This document shows, in pieces, positions 63,652 to 64,000 of a stretch of DNA of 64,000 nucleotides. This DNA comes from Thauera propionica (GTDB lineage Bacteria; Pseudomonadota; Gammaproteobacteria; Burkholderiales; Rhodocyclaceae). Every line of letters starts with the position of its first letter. The first letter of the stretch is position 1. The DNA lies in NCBI RefSeq assembly GCF_002245655.1, contig NZ_NOIH01000002.1, positions 62,001 through 126,000 on the forward strand, given 5' to 3'. A program made the position numbers and the translations under genes. The notes under the pieces are model-generated. The model was not told where the DNA came from. It made no database searches and saw only the letters and a list, made by a program, of their open reading frames with translations.

Positions 63652-64000
63652 ATGACGCGACACGCTTCCGCTAACGCCCAGCCGCCCTGCGCACGCCCTG
63701 CCCGCGAGGCGCGCCATCGTGCAGTCACCTGCGCCCTGCTGATTGCCGGTCTGATCGGCACGACGGCCGCATCGGCCGCCGGTGAACTCACCGGCATGAG
63801 CCTCGAGGACCTGATGGCGGTCAACGTCGTCGGCGCCTCACGCTACGCGCAGACACAGCGGGAAGTCGCCGCAGCGGTCAGCGTCATCACCCGCGACGAG
63901 ATCAAGGCCTTCGGCTGGCGCACCATCGACGAGGCGCTCGCCAGCCTGCCCGGCATCTTCACGACCTACGACCGCCAGTATTCCTTTCTCGGCGTGCGGG
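63652..64000 (+). CDS. TonB-dependent receptor, N-terminal part (runs off the window)
   Basis: The first 116 residues of a TonB-dependent outer-membrane receptor. A long basic N-terminus precedes a signal peptide (hydrophobic TCALLIAGLIGTTAASAA, about 26-43). The plug domain then begins: LEDLMAVNVVGASRYAQTQREVAAAVSVITRDEI, read in two parts, and GWRTIDEALASLPGIF. ATG 63652 is chosen; ATG 63640 region alternatives cannot be excluded. The gene has no stop before the window end, so substrate cannot be judged. Confidence 0.8.
   Translation, partial: MTRHASANAQPPCARPAREARHRAVTCALLIAGLIGTTAASAAGELTGMSLEDLMAVNVVGASRYAQTQREVAAAVSVITRDEIKAFGWRTIDEALASLPGIFTTYDRQYSFLGVR

Overview
The window is about 64 kb of high-GC chromosomal DNA from a betaproteobacterium. 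A member of the Rhodocyclales (Thauera/Azoarcus-like) fits best: there is an SAH riboswitch in front of ahcY, a pair of BPSS1780-family membrane proteins, a DUF2782 gene beside polA and thrB, and an FNR-type regulator with an FNR-like box. The genus is an inference from gene content; no database search was possible. No rRNA, tRNA, CRISPR array or insertion sequence was recognised.

Region 1 (0.1-26.3 kb) is a large cell-surface polysaccharide (probably O-antigen) locus. It opens with msbA on the minus strand. Divergently from it come wbpA, wbpB, a GlpD-like FAD oxidoreductase, wbpD, wbpE and wbpI, a complete set for UDP-ManNAc3NAcA-type sugars. Next are an ABC O-antigen exporter (Wzm, and a Wzt with an unusually long C-terminal region), a sulfotransferase with a coiled coil and basic tail, a second UDP-HexNAc 2-epimerase, four glycosyltransferases and two asparagine-synthase-type amidotransferases. 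The locus ends with an initiation module: an SDR reductase, a small PglC-like phosphoglycosyl transferase and a WbpM-type 4,6-dehydratase. No Wzx or Wzy is seen, which agrees with ABC-dependent export. The stretch from about 8.5 to 16 kb looks clearly poorer in GC than its flanks, as is usual for exchanged O-antigen genes.

Region 2 (26.4-30.7 kb) holds two adjacent toxin-antitoxin-like pairs (wHTH-nucleotidyltransferase/HEPN and Phd/ParE), then rmlA-rmlC, then a minus-strand fusion of GmhA to the adenylyltransferase half of HldE.

Region 3 (30.8-43.4 kb) is housekeeping: polA; a LOG-family gene, a DUF2782 gene, a DNA-deoxyinosine glycosylase and thrB; two BPSS1780 proteins; nadD-rsfS-rlmH-maf-rng; a UbiA-type prenyltransferase; and a Crp/Fnr regulator with an FNR-like site upstream.

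Region 4 (43.5-48.2 kb) is a minus-strand branched-chain amino acid-type ABC operon, livKHMGF, with translationally coupled genes.

Region 5 (48.5-55.7 kb) holds ruvAB, a small membrane protein, a winged-helix regulator, and on the minus strand two LpxL-type acyltransferases, dapF, a DUF484 gene and xerC, which ends in a clear intrinsic terminator.

Region 6 (55.7-64 kb) is the methionine/SAM cycle. metK has a structured leader ending in a terminator-like hairpin. It is followed by a Na+/Ca2+ exchanger-type protein and a minus-strand chemotaxis receptor with a good sigma-28 promoter. Then an SAH riboswitch drives ahcY-tlyA-metF, and the window ends inside a TonB-dependent receptor gene.

The most interesting points are the sulfotransferase/coiled-coil protein beside the extended Wzt (a candidate sulfate-capping, chain-terminating system analogous in design to WbdD/Wzt), the FAD enzyme inserted in the wbp pathway, the 99-bp tandem repeat in a glycosyltransferase, the GmhA-HldE fusion and the metK leader.
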